Source of the DNA: Bacteroidaceae bacterium
GTDB taxonomy: Bacteria; Bacteroidota; Bacteroidia; Bacteroidales; Bacteroidaceae
DNA length: 64,000 nucleotides
Direction of reading: 5' to 3'
NCBI GenBank assembly: GCA_900769465.1
Contig: CAAGGT010000316.1
Coordinates: 1 to 64,000 of the forward strand
The notes beneath the pieces were generated by a model. The model made no database searches and was not told where the DNA came from. It was given only the letters and a program-made list of their open reading frames with translations. Shown piece by piece: positions 17,373 through 24,705 of this stretch. The position numbers were made by a program, and so were the translations under genes. How positions within the stretch are numbered: the first letter of the stretch is position 1; each line of letters opens with the position of its first letter.

Positions 17373-17919
17373 AATATTCTTATAAAAATTTATTATCTAT
17401 TTTTACCCATCTCTTTCAAAGAGATATGTGTAAAACCAGTATTTGCTGATTGTCATCATTATAACAGTCAATAACCAGCTTTTTGCTAAACAAATAATAA
17501 ATTTTCTTAATTTATATATTGCTTAATTATAACATTTTTTGGCTGATTTGCACTTAGATGCGATGTTTTTTGTAATTTTGCTACGAATCATACATCTCTT
17601 TGAAAGAGATATGCTTTTTGCTAAACAAATCTAAAGAAATAAATCCATTCTTTGTGCAGTAGATAATCTCCCAAATCACGCAGGGGGGGGTAGCCTTTAA
17701 TTAAATAAAAGGTTTAGAGTGGTGAGACCGCCCGAAGTGGCAAAAGGCAGCAAAAAGAGAGGATACTACCCACTTTCTTACACAGGAACAGAAGTAGATA
17801 AACCAACATTCGTTGGTTACAGAAGATTTACCAGCACTTTCGCTTCGCGCAACTGCTTTACAAAGCCGCTACATAGTTAATTCAAAGTTAAAGTCCTCTC
17901 CGTTGCAACACAAATAACC
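17373..17919. other. 547-bp upstream region with paired short repeats
   Basis: No gene is seen. It contains two near-perfect palindromes differing only in the centre base (17409-17425 ATCTCTTTCAAAGAGAT, and 17594-17610 with G in the centre). An 18-bp direct repeat, GCTTTTTGCTAAACAAAT, occurs at 17478-17495 and 17613-17630. There is also a run of G near 17684. The second dispersed repeat copy lies at 17784-17836. The palindromes could be binding sites for a regulator of the bspA-like gene. Confidence 0.5.
17784..17836 (+). repeat. Dispersed bspA-associated repeat, copy 2
   Basis: Contains the perfect palindrome arms AACCAAC and GTTGGTT around ATTC, with flanks GAACAGAAGTA and AAGATTTA shared with copy 1. 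It is followed by CTTTCGCTTCGCGCAACTGCTT, also found near copy 1 at 14072. Confidence 0.6.
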
Positions 17920-17961
17920 GTGGTGTTGTTCTTACAGCAGAACATATTAACCACAACTGTT

Positions 17962-18642
17962 ATGAAAGATTCAACTAAATCCACAGAAAAGAAGCAGGTT
18001 CCTCCGGTAAGGGGCAATGAATATGTACCATCTTTTATTGGTCAATACCTTTTATTTTTACTACTCTTGCTCTCTGCAATATTCAGCGAAGCATCGGCAC
18101 AGGAAAAGAAAATGACGCGCAAGGAGAAAGAGGCCGCTTGGCGCGCCGAAAGGCTACGAAAACGCGCTGCCGAGGAGAGAATTGAGGTCCACAACGATTC
18201 GGTGCAATACATGCAAGCCATATCAGCCCTAAAGAGCGGCTCCTGGGCGCTTGAGGCATCTAATGTCACATTCAACAACGGAGCAGAGAATTTTGTCACC
18301 GAAAGCACGAATTTCGTTTCCATATCCAATGGCATAGCAACCGTGCAGACAGCACTGAACAACAGCAACGTCTACTCCCCGAACGGCCTGGGAGGTATAA
18401 CCCTCACAGGCCGTGTAGGCAACCAGGAGATGCGTATAGACCGCTACGGAAACGTATACTACAGTTTTGGGATTATAGGCAATGAGATATCGGCAACCGT
18501 CAGTGTCACACTCGCGGCCGGCACCAACCAGGCATCGGCTATCATCAATCCGAATTTCAACAGCAGCATCCTCACAATGAACGGATACATATATCCATAC
18601 AGCAATGCCGGAATAATCATAGGCACAACCGGGTACTACTGA
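17962..18642 (+). CDS. DUF4251 secreted protein, possibly truncated by an in-frame TGA
   Basis: 226 residues from the ATG at 17962, which is preferred over one 14 codons earlier. An N-terminal hydrophobic segment with a signal site (LLFLLLLLSAIFSEASAQ) is followed by a charged stretch (KMTRKEKEAAWRAERLRKRA) and a DUF4251 domain (about residues 70-226: FVTESTNFVSISNGIATVQ, GGITLTGRV). The function is unknown. After the TGA at 18640-18642 the same frame stays open for 78 codons. These encode a Pro/Gly-rich tail with repeated RPPGF, and the frame closes just before a terminator. The gene may therefore be a broken longer one or one using readthrough. Confidence 0.72.
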   Translation: MKDSTKSTEKKQVPPVRGNEYVPSFIGQYLLFLLLLLSAIFSEASAQEKKMTRKEKEAAWRAERLRKRAAEERIEVHNDSVQYMQAISALKSGSWALEASNVTFNNGAENFVTESTNFVSISNGIATVQTALNNSNVYSPNGLGGITLTGRVGNQEMRIDRYGNVYYSFGIIGNEISATVSVTLAAGTNQASAIINPNFNSSILTMNGYIYPYSNAGIIIGTTGYY

Positions 18643-18879
18643 CTGACAAATGACGATTGGGACCGATGGCAATGGCAGGCACCACCACCGTATTTACTCC
18701 CGGCAATACGTCCGCTACCGCCTCCACCTCCACGTCCTGCACTGCGCCCGCTACCGCCTCCGCCACCAAGTTTCGGAGGCAGCACAAGGCCTCCAGGCTT
18801 CGGCAACGGAAGCAATAGCCGCCCACCCGGATTCGGCGGACAAGGCGGGCAAACCAGACCACCGGGATTTACAAGATAA
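18643..18879 (+). pseudogene. In-frame Pro/Gly-rich extension beyond the DUF4251 stop codon
   Basis: 78 codons continue in the DUF4251 frame to a TAA at 18877-18879. The product would open with LTNDDWDRWQWQAPPPY, then carry PLPPPPP runs and a three-fold RPPGF or TRPPGF pattern. There is no start codon for separate translation near the beginning. The patterned tail and its end 7 nt before the terminator hairpin suggest that it is or was coding. Confidence 0.45.
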
Positions 18880-18885
18880 AAAAAC

Positions 18886-18913
18886 AAAGGTCGCGTGCAT
18901 GCACGCGACCTTT
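18886..18913. terminator. Perfect palindromic terminator after the DUF4251 locus
   Basis: A 28-bp perfect palindrome (AAAGGTCGCGTGC and its complement). A/T-rich flanks occur on both sides, so it may work in both directions between this gene and convergent yebC. Confidence 0.75.
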
Positions 18914-19048
18914 AATATAAAACGAAGTTTACTGTTTTAACATTTTTATTGACAACATGCGTTTTTCGCAACCCAAGCGGCATAACCTACAGCTATGCTG
19001 CGCTTGACCTATTGCTACGCAAGTTGTCGATAATTTTGCAAGCAAAAA

Positions 19049-19774
19049 TTATTCTTCAACAGGCTTCATGTTTGTGTAAACGTTCTGAACGTCATCGTCC
19101 TCCTCGAGGCGCTCAACAATCTTGTCGATTGTAGCACGCTGCTCCTCGGTAACGTCTTTCAAATCGTTAGGAATACGTGTGAACTCACTACCGGTAATCT
19201 CGAATCCTTTCTCCTCGAGTGCTTTCTGGATTGCACCGAAAGACTTAGGATCGCCGTAGATAGTGATTTCATTCTCCTCCTCGTCATATTCCTCCTCTAC
19301 ACCAAAGTCGATGAGGTCGAGAATCAACTCGTCCATGTCAAGGTCGTCCTTCTTTGTGAATGTAAACACGCTCTTCTGTGTGAACATAAAGTCAAGGCTA
19401 CCCTGTGTACCCAATGTACCGCCGAACTTATTGAAGACAGCGCGTACGTTTGCAACTGTACGTGTGGTGTTGTCGGTTGCAGCATCTACAAAGATTGCAA
19501 TACCGAAAGGACCGTAGCCCTCGTATGGTACCTCCTTGTAATCCTTCTGGTCCTTACCCATCGCGTTCTTGATAGCACGCTCGATGTTGTCTTTTGGCAT
19601 GTTCTCGCGCTTAGCGTTGGCAATGATAGCGCGCAAGTGAGAGTTAGTATCGGGGTCGGGACCGCCAGCCTTAACGGCAATTGCAATCTGTTTACCAACA
19701 CGGGTGAAAACACGTGCCATGTTACCCCATCTTTTCAATTTCGCAGCTTTACGGTATTCAAAAGCTCTACCCAT
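19049..19774 (-). CDS. YebC/PmpR-family protein
   Basis: The 241-residue protein opens with MGRAFEYRKAAKLKRWG, the Bacteroidota version of the YebC start. It contains the highly conserved ANAKRENMPKDNIERAIKNA (residues about 51-70) and YEGYGPFGIAIFVDAATDN (about 84-102). The acidic C-terminal half includes IDKIVERLEEDDDVQNVYTN. The family was long annotated as transcriptional regulators. Recent work links YebC proteins to translation of difficult proline-rich stretches. Length is that of the family and the gene stands alone. Confidence 0.93.
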   Translation of the reverse strand: MGRAFEYRKAAKLKRWGNMARVFTRVGKQIAIAVKAGGPDPDTNSHLRAIIANAKRENMPKDNIERAIKNAMGKDQKDYKEVPYEGYGPFGIAIFVDAATDNTTRTVANVRAVFNKFGGTLGTQGSLDFMFTQKSVFTFTKKDDLDMDELILDLIDFGVEEEYDEEENEITIYGDPKSFGAIQKALEEKGFEITGSEFTRIPNDLKDVTEEQRATIDKIVERLEEDDDVQNVYTNMKPVEE

Positions 19775-19835
19775 AGTAAAATTTATTTTAGTTTATAATT
19801 ATTTATTATCAATATACACCTAATTTTCTTCAGTT

Positions 19836-20140
19836 CCTTCGACTGCGCTCAGGATGACAAGCTACGCAAAACACGCAAACGTGTCATGTCGAGCAACGCC
19901 GAGACATCTAAAAGGTTCAACTTGCTTCAAGTTTTTAATTTTTTAGATCTTTCGACTGCGCTCAGGATGACAAGTAACGCAAAACACGCAAACGTGTCAT
20001 GTCGAGCAACGCCGAGACATCTAAAAGGTTCAACTTGCTTCAAGTTTTTAATTTTTTAGATCCTTCGACTGCGCTCAGGATGACAAGCAGCGCAAAACAC
20101 GCCAACGTGTCATGTCGAGCAACGCCGAGACATCTAAAAA
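19836..20140. repeat. Three tandem 113-bp repeat units, downstream side of GIY-YIG gene
   Basis: Units start with TTCGACTGCGCTCAGGATGACA at 19838, 19951 and 20064, giving an exact 113-bp period. Each has a second half with GTGTCATGTCGAGCAACGCC and a shared AT-rich spacer (GGTTCAACTTGCTTCAAG). Each half carries a short imperfect palindrome. The last unit stops within the CATCTAAAA segment, 5 nt before the stop codon of the nuclease gene. Confidence 0.85.
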
Positions 20141-20144
20141 CATA

Positions 20145-20444
20145 TTACCAGCCCAAATCCTCAGCTAAGTTACGTTTTTCAGGATTAACTTTTGCTATAA
20201 GCATCTCCTTTTTATCGCGTTTCCAACGTTTCAACTGTTTTTCACGTGCAACAGCATCATCGATAAAGCGATATTCTTCGTAATATAAAAGGTCGTGACA
20301 CCTATACTTTTTTGTAAACCCTTCTACAAGACATTCTTTATGTTCAATATACCTTCGATACAAATCATTCGTAACACCGATATACAAGACTGTACGCGTC
20401 TTATTCGACATTATGTAAATCCAATATTGATGTATATTAACCAT
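20145..20444 (-). CDS. GIY-YIG nuclease-family protein embedded in the repeat array
   Basis: 99 residues from the ATG at 20444. A longer frame to 20498 would translate the flanking repeat (VILSAVEES), so it is not used as the start. The GIY-YIG motif is YWIYIMSNK and VLYIG (residues about 7-22), followed by the catalytic Arg in DLYRRYIEHK and the later Glu region (YYEEY, AREKQLKRWKR). This is the compact single-domain UPF0213/YhbQ-like type. The gene fills the AT-rich spacer of a repeat unit almost exactly. Its role is unknown. A REP-associated mobiliser, similar in logic to RAYT transposases, is an inference. Confidence 0.85.
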   Translation of the reverse strand: MVNIHQYWIYIMSNKTRTVLYIGVTNDLYRRYIEHKECLVEGFTKKYRCHDLLYYEEYRFIDDAVAREKQLKRWKRDKKEMLIAKVNPEKRNLAEDLGW

Positions 20445-20460
20445 ATAACTTGCTTCTGAT

Positions 20461-20652
20461 TCTTCGACTGCGCTCAGGATGACAAGTAACGCAAACACGC
20501 CAACGTGTCATGTCGAGCAACGCCGAGACATCTAAAAGGTTCAACTTGCTTCAAGTTTTTAATTTTTTAGATCCTTCGACTGCGCCCAGGATGACAAGTA
20601 ACGCAAAACACGCCAACGTGTCATGTCGAGCAACGCCGAGACATCTAAAAGG
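20461..20652. repeat. Two further 113-bp-type repeat units, upstream side of GIY-YIG gene
   Basis: Units start with TTCGACTGCG at 20463 and 20575 (112-bp period after loss of one A) in the same orientation as the three units on the other side of the nuclease gene. Sequence identity is near complete apart from scattered single changes. Confidence 0.85.
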
Positions 20653-20718
20653 TTTTAGTTTGTTTCACCTTTCACCTTTAACCTTTCCGTTTCCCGTTTT
20701 CAGCTTTCCGCTTTAACT
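20653..20718. repeat. Pyrimidine-rich TTTCACCTTT-type repeat tract
   Basis: A degenerate tract of TTTCACCTTTCACC and TTTCAGCTTTCCGC units lies after the pheT stop. Similar tracts lie after dnaB (24630-24705) and after hydE (38968-39170), always at the 3' ends of minus-strand genes. Confidence 0.5.
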
Positions 20719-23184
20719 TTATCTCTGCACGGCACCGAGGCGTTTCTCAAAGCTCTCCATCAGGCGCGCCATAGTCTTGTCGATAACCTTGTCGTTGAGT
20801 GTCTGGTTGTCATCCTGAAGAACAAAGCTTACAGCGTAGCTCTTCTTGCCCTCTTCGAGGTTCTTACCCTCGTAAACATCGAACAATGTAACAGCCTTCA
20901 AAAGTTTCTTCTCGGTCTCACGCGCCACCTGCTCAATCTGTGCGAATGTAACACTCTTGTCGATAAGCAGTGCAAGGTCACGCTTAACCGCCGGATACTT
21001 ACTGATTTCGGCATAACCAATCTTGGCATTCTTCACAGCCTTCATCAGCTCGCTCCAGTTGATATCGGCATAGAAAACCTCACTCTCAATATCGAAACGC
21101 TTTGCTACCTTCTTGCGCAGGATACCAAGCTGTGCAACGGTCTTCTTGTTGCTCTGAGCCTTGAACTCGATTGCCGCAGTAAAGATGTCGTTGTCGAATG
21201 TTGACACAAGACGCATAGCAGGCTTGAAACCAAGACGGTCAAAGATGTGCTCAACCACTGCCTTGAGGTCGTACACAGAGAGTGGGCGGCCGGCCTCAAT
21301 CCAAGACGATGATATGTTGTTGCCAGTCATCCAAAGAGCAAGGTGATAGCTCTCGCTGTATGGGCTAAGAATCTTCTCCTCAACGCGCTTGTCGGCATCG
21401 AAACGGTAGCAGTTACCGAACTCAAAAAAGCTCAAATCGGTAATCTTGCGGCTGATGTTGCGCTGCATACTCTCAAGACCACCGAACAGCATCGTCTGGC
21501 GCATCACGTTCAAGTCGTTGCTGAGCGGGTTCATCAATCGTACAAGATTTTCACTCTTGTAGCTCTCGAGATCGTCATAGTAAGCAGCGGCTGTGAGCGA
21601 GTTGTTAAGTATCTCGTTGAATCCACAACCTACCAACTGCTCCGATACAAGGTTCTGCAACTTATGCGACCTATCCTCGGCACCTTTGGTAATGATTGAT
21701 GAATGCAATGTAGTATCGAAATTGATATTGTTGTAGCCATAGATACGCAGGATATCCTCAACAACATCGCAAGGACGCTGCACATCCACGCGGTATGGAG
21801 GAACAAGCAATGTCAAGCCCTTCTCGCTCTCGGCAGCAATCTTCATCTCAAGCGATGTAACGATGCCCTTGATAGTGTCTTGAGAAAGTTCTACACCAAT
21901 GAGGTTGTTCACGTACTCATATTCAAGCTCTACTTTGAAATCCTCGACAGGTGCTGGATAGATATCCTTTATCTCCATTGAGATTGTACCACCCGCAAGT
22001 TCCTTGATGAGCATTGCAGCCTGCTTCAGGGCATAGATTACATTATTTGGGTCGGTACCGCGCTCAAAGCGGAACGATGAATCGGTCTGCAGGGCGTGAC
22101 GACGCGATGTCTTGCGCACCCAAGTGGGGTGGAAATAGGCACTCTCAAGGAACACGTTCTTTGTCTCCTCGGTTGTACCCGACTCAAGACCACCGAACAC
22201 ACCGGCAATACACATTGGCTCCTCGGCATTGCAAATCATGAGGTCGCGCTCCGAGAGTTTGCGCTCAACGCCGTCAAGGGTAACAAACGGAGTACCCTCG
22301 GGGAATGTGCGAACAACCACCTTTCCACCTTTGATTTTATCAGCATCAAAGCAGTGCATAGGCTGTCCATATGCGTGGAGTATGTAGTTTGTAATATCGA
22401 CAATATTGTTGATTGGGCGAACACCGATGATCTGCAATTTATCCTTCAACCAATCGGGGCTCTCCTTAACGGTAACACCCTTCACAGTGACACCGGCATA
22501 ACGCATACAAGCCTCGGTGTTCTGCACCTCAATATCAATCTCGAGCGAGTTGTCATCTACCTTGAAACCGTCGCACAAAGGGCGGCGAATAGCGCTCGTG
22601 CCCTTGTTCTGCATAGTGTATGCATACAAATCACGTGCCACACCATAGTGTGAACAGGCATCGGCACGGTTAGGAGTAATGTCAACACCAATGAGATAAT
22701 CACTCTTTATGTTGTAGTAATCCTTTGCAAGAGTACCGGGAACAGCATCGGCCGGCAGTACAATGATACCGTCGTGACTTTTGCCGATACCAATCTCATC
22801 CTCGGCACAAATCATGCCGAAAGACTCCGCACCACGTATCTTACCTTTCTTGATAGTGAAGCACTCGTCACCATCATATAGTTTTGTACCAATGGTAGCA
22901 ACAACCACCTTCTGGCCCGCAGCCACATTGGGCGCGCCACAAACAATCTGCACCGGGTTACCGTCGCCCAAATTCACTGTCGTGATATGCAGGTGATCGC
23001 TGTCGGGATGGTCGACACAGGTGAGAACCTCACCAATAACCAAACCCTCAAGGCCACCCTTAATTGTCTGCACCTCCTCTACACCATCGGTCTCAAGACC
23101 CATTGATGTGAGCGCTGCCGACACCTCCTCGGGTGTCATATCGAAATCGACATACTCTTTAAGCCAATTGTAAGAAATGTTCAT
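20719..23184 (-). CDS. pheT: Phenylalanyl-tRNA synthetase beta subunit
   Basis: The 821-residue protein has the full PheT layout. An N-terminal tRNA-binding EMAP-type domain (GEVLTCVDHPDSDHLHITTV, about 52-71) is followed by the B3/B4 editing region (MHCFDADKIKGGKVVVRTFPEGT, 281 onward) and the B5 domain. A catalytic-like core and a C-terminal FDX-ACB anticodon-binding domain (ISKYPAVKRDLALL, about 733-746) complete it. With PheS it charges tRNA-Phe as an alpha2-beta2 enzyme. Here pheS lies 26 kb away at 49428 rather than next door. Confidence 0.97.
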   Translation of the reverse strand: MNISYNWLKEYVDFDMTPEEVSAALTSMGLETDGVEEVQTIKGGLEGLVIGEVLTCVDHPDSDHLHITTVNLGDGNPVQIVCGAPNVAAGQKVVVATIGTKLYDGDECFTIKKGKIRGAESFGMICAEDEIGIGKSHDGIIVLPADAVPGTLAKDYYNIKSDYLIGVDITPNRADACSHYGVARDLYAYTMQNKGTSAIRRPLCDGFKVDDNSLEIDIEVQNTEACMRYAGVTVKGVTVKESPDWLKDKLQIIGVRPINNIVDITNYILHAYGQPMHCFDADKIKGGKVVVRTFPEGTPFVTLDGVERKLSERDLMICNAEEPMCIAGVFGGLESGTTEETKNVFLESAYFHPTWVRKTSRRHALQTDSSFRFERGTDPNNVIYALKQAAMLIKELAGGTISMEIKDIYPAPVEDFKVELEYEYVNNLIGVELSQDTIKGIVTSLEMKIAAESEKGLTLLVPPYRVDVQRPCDVVEDILRIYGYNNINFDTTLHSSIITKGAEDRSHKLQNLVSEQLVGCGFNEILNNSLTAAAYYDDLESYKSENLVRLMNPLSNDLNVMRQTMLFGGLESMQRNISRKITDLSFFEFGNCYRFDADKRVEEKILSPYSESYHLALWMTGNNISSSWIEAGRPLSVYDLKAVVEHIFDRLGFKPAMRLVSTFDNDIFTAAIEFKAQSNKKTVAQLGILRKKVAKRFDIESEVFYADINWSELMKAVKNAKIGYAEISKYPAVKRDLALLIDKSVTFAQIEQVARETEKKLLKAVTLFDVYEGKNLEEGKKSYAVSFVLQDDNQTLNDKVIDKTMARLMESFEKRLGAVQR

Positions 23185-23435
23185 ATTATTGTTTTTATTT
23201 TGTTTTCATTTTTAAAGCGAAAAAGGAATCACATACGCATCATCACAGCGACCGTAGCCTATCTTCGCATTTTAAAATGCAAAAATACACTTTTTTTCTT
23301 AAAATAAGGAAAATGCCGACAAATATTATGCGCGTTTAAAATGCAATAAATTCCATCAACGGTAAAAAAGCACAAACTTTACCCCAAAAGGAAAATAAAA
23401 CTAACCCTAAAGGAGTTTTTTCGGCTTTTTATAGT

Positions 23436-23443
23436 TATCTTCG
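23436..23443 (+). promoter_or_regulatory. Putative -7 box of trpS
   Basis: TATCTTCG, one mismatch from TAnnTTTG, lies 28 nt before the trpS start. No tryptophan leader peptide or T-box-like structure was recognised in the 287-bp pheT-trpS gap. Confidence 0.4.
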
Positions 23444-23471
23444 CGGTCAAAACAATTAAAATACGGAAATT

Positions 23472-24563
23472 ATGAGCAAGATAATACTCACCGGCGACCG
23501 TCCTACAGGTCGCCTGCACTTGGGACACTATGTAGGTTCATTGCGCCGCCGCGTTGAACTGCAGAACTCGGGCGTATATGACAAGATTTTCATTATGATT
23601 GCCGATGCACAGGCACTCACCGACAATGCCGACAACCCGGAGAAGGTGCGTCAGAACATCATTGAGGTTGCTCTAGACTACCTGTCGGTTGGTATCGACC
23701 CGTCGCAATGCACCATATTCATCCAGTCACAGGTTCCCGAGCTTTGCGAACTTGCGTTCTACTACATGAACCTTGTTACCGTGTCACGCTTGCAGCGTAA
23801 CCCCACTGTAAAGACCGAGATTCAGATGCGCAATTTCGAGACCAGCATCCCGGTGGGTTTCTTCACCTACCCCATCAGCCAGGCATCGGACATCACAGCG
23901 TTCCGTGCCACAACCGTTCCTGCCGGTGAGGATCAGCAGCCGATGATTGAACAGGCCCGTGAAATTGCACGCCGTTTCAACGGCATCTACGGCGAGACAC
24001 TCGTTGAACCCGAAATCCTATTACCCACAAACGCAGCCTGTCTGCGCTTGCCGGGAACAGACGGAAAGGCCAAGATGAGCAAGTCACTCGGTAACTGCAT
24101 CTATCTCTCCGACAGCGCCGAAGAGCTCAAGCAGCGTGTTATGTCAATGTACACCGACCCCGACCACATCCGCGTTCAGGACCCTGGCAAGGTAGAGGGC
24201 AACACCGTGTTCACTTATCTTGACGCATTCTGCCGCCCCGAGCATTTTGAAAAATATTTGCCCGACTATCCCAACCTCGACGAACTGAAGGCACACTATA
24301 TGCGTGGTGGTTTGGGCGACGTGAAGGTGAAGCGTTTCCTCATAGCAATACTTGAGGAGGAGCTTGCCCCAATACGCGCACGCCGCAAGGAGTGGGAGCA
24401 GAAAATCCACGAGGTATACGCATTGTTGCAACAGGGTTGCGAAGCCGCACGTGCCGTAGCAGCCGACACACTTGACGATGTTCGCCGCGCAATGAAAATA
24501 AATTACTTCGAGGACAAGGAACTCATTGAAGAACAGGCAAAGAAATTCGCCGAAGGAAAGTAA
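23472..24563 (+). CDS. trpS: Tryptophanyl-tRNA synthetase
   Basis: The 363-residue class I synthetase carries the HIGH-type motif in TGRLHLGHYVGSL (about 12-24). The KMSKS motif lies in GKAKMSKSLGN (about 200). AGEDQQPMIEQAREIARRFN sits between them. It charges tRNA-Trp in the cytoplasm. The length is slightly above the 330-340 usual for the compact form. It is monocistronic, divergent from pheT, and ends in a strong terminator. Confidence 0.96.
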   Translation: MSKIILTGDRPTGRLHLGHYVGSLRRRVELQNSGVYDKIFIMIADAQALTDNADNPEKVRQNIIEVALDYLSVGIDPSQCTIFIQSQVPELCELAFYYMNLVTVSRLQRNPTVKTEIQMRNFETSIPVGFFTYPISQASDITAFRATTVPAGEDQQPMIEQAREIARRFNGIYGETLVEPEILLPTNAACLRLPGTDGKAKMSKSLGNCIYLSDSAEELKQRVMSMYTDPDHIRVQDPGKVEGNTVFTYLDAFCRPEHFEKYLPDYPNLDELKAHYMRGGLGDVKVKRFLIAILEEELAPIRARRKEWEQKIHEVYALLQQGCEAARAVAADTLDDVRRAMKINYFEDKELIEEQAKKFAEGK

Positions 24564-24583
24564 AATTCATCTCAACAAAATAG

Positions 24584-24617
24584 AAATCCGGCTGTGAGCG
24601 CGCTCACAGCCGGATTT
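24584..24617 (+). terminator. Terminator of trpS
   Basis: A perfect 34-bp palindrome (AAATCCGGCTGTGAGCG and its complement) lies 20 nt after the stop codon. Confidence 0.8.
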
Positions 24618-24705
24618 AGTTTATAGCGGAAAGGTGAAAGCGGAAAAGGAACCTTTCTGTTCTCGCTCACCCGCAGCTTTCACTTTTCAGCTTTCACATT
24701 TCAGT

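Noticed and set aside
18636..18887. Glycine-rich 83-codon frame on the minus strand
   Set aside because: It is the antisense of the Pro/Gly-rich extension of the DUF4251 gene and starts inside the terminator region.
18650..18940. 96-codon plus-strand frame overlapping the DUF4251 tail
   Set aside because: It has a start codon but a His/Arg-rich sequence without pattern and runs through the terminator. The in-phase extension is more protein-like.
19836..20652. Regular repeats that could suggest a CRISPR array
   Set aside because: The 113-bp units are repeated whole, including the AT-rich spacer, so there are no unique spacers, and no cas genes are present.
23185..23471. T-box or attenuator leader ahead of trpS or pheT
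   Set aside because: No T-box sequence, leader peptide with repeated Trp or Phe codons, or terminator/antiterminator pair was seen.
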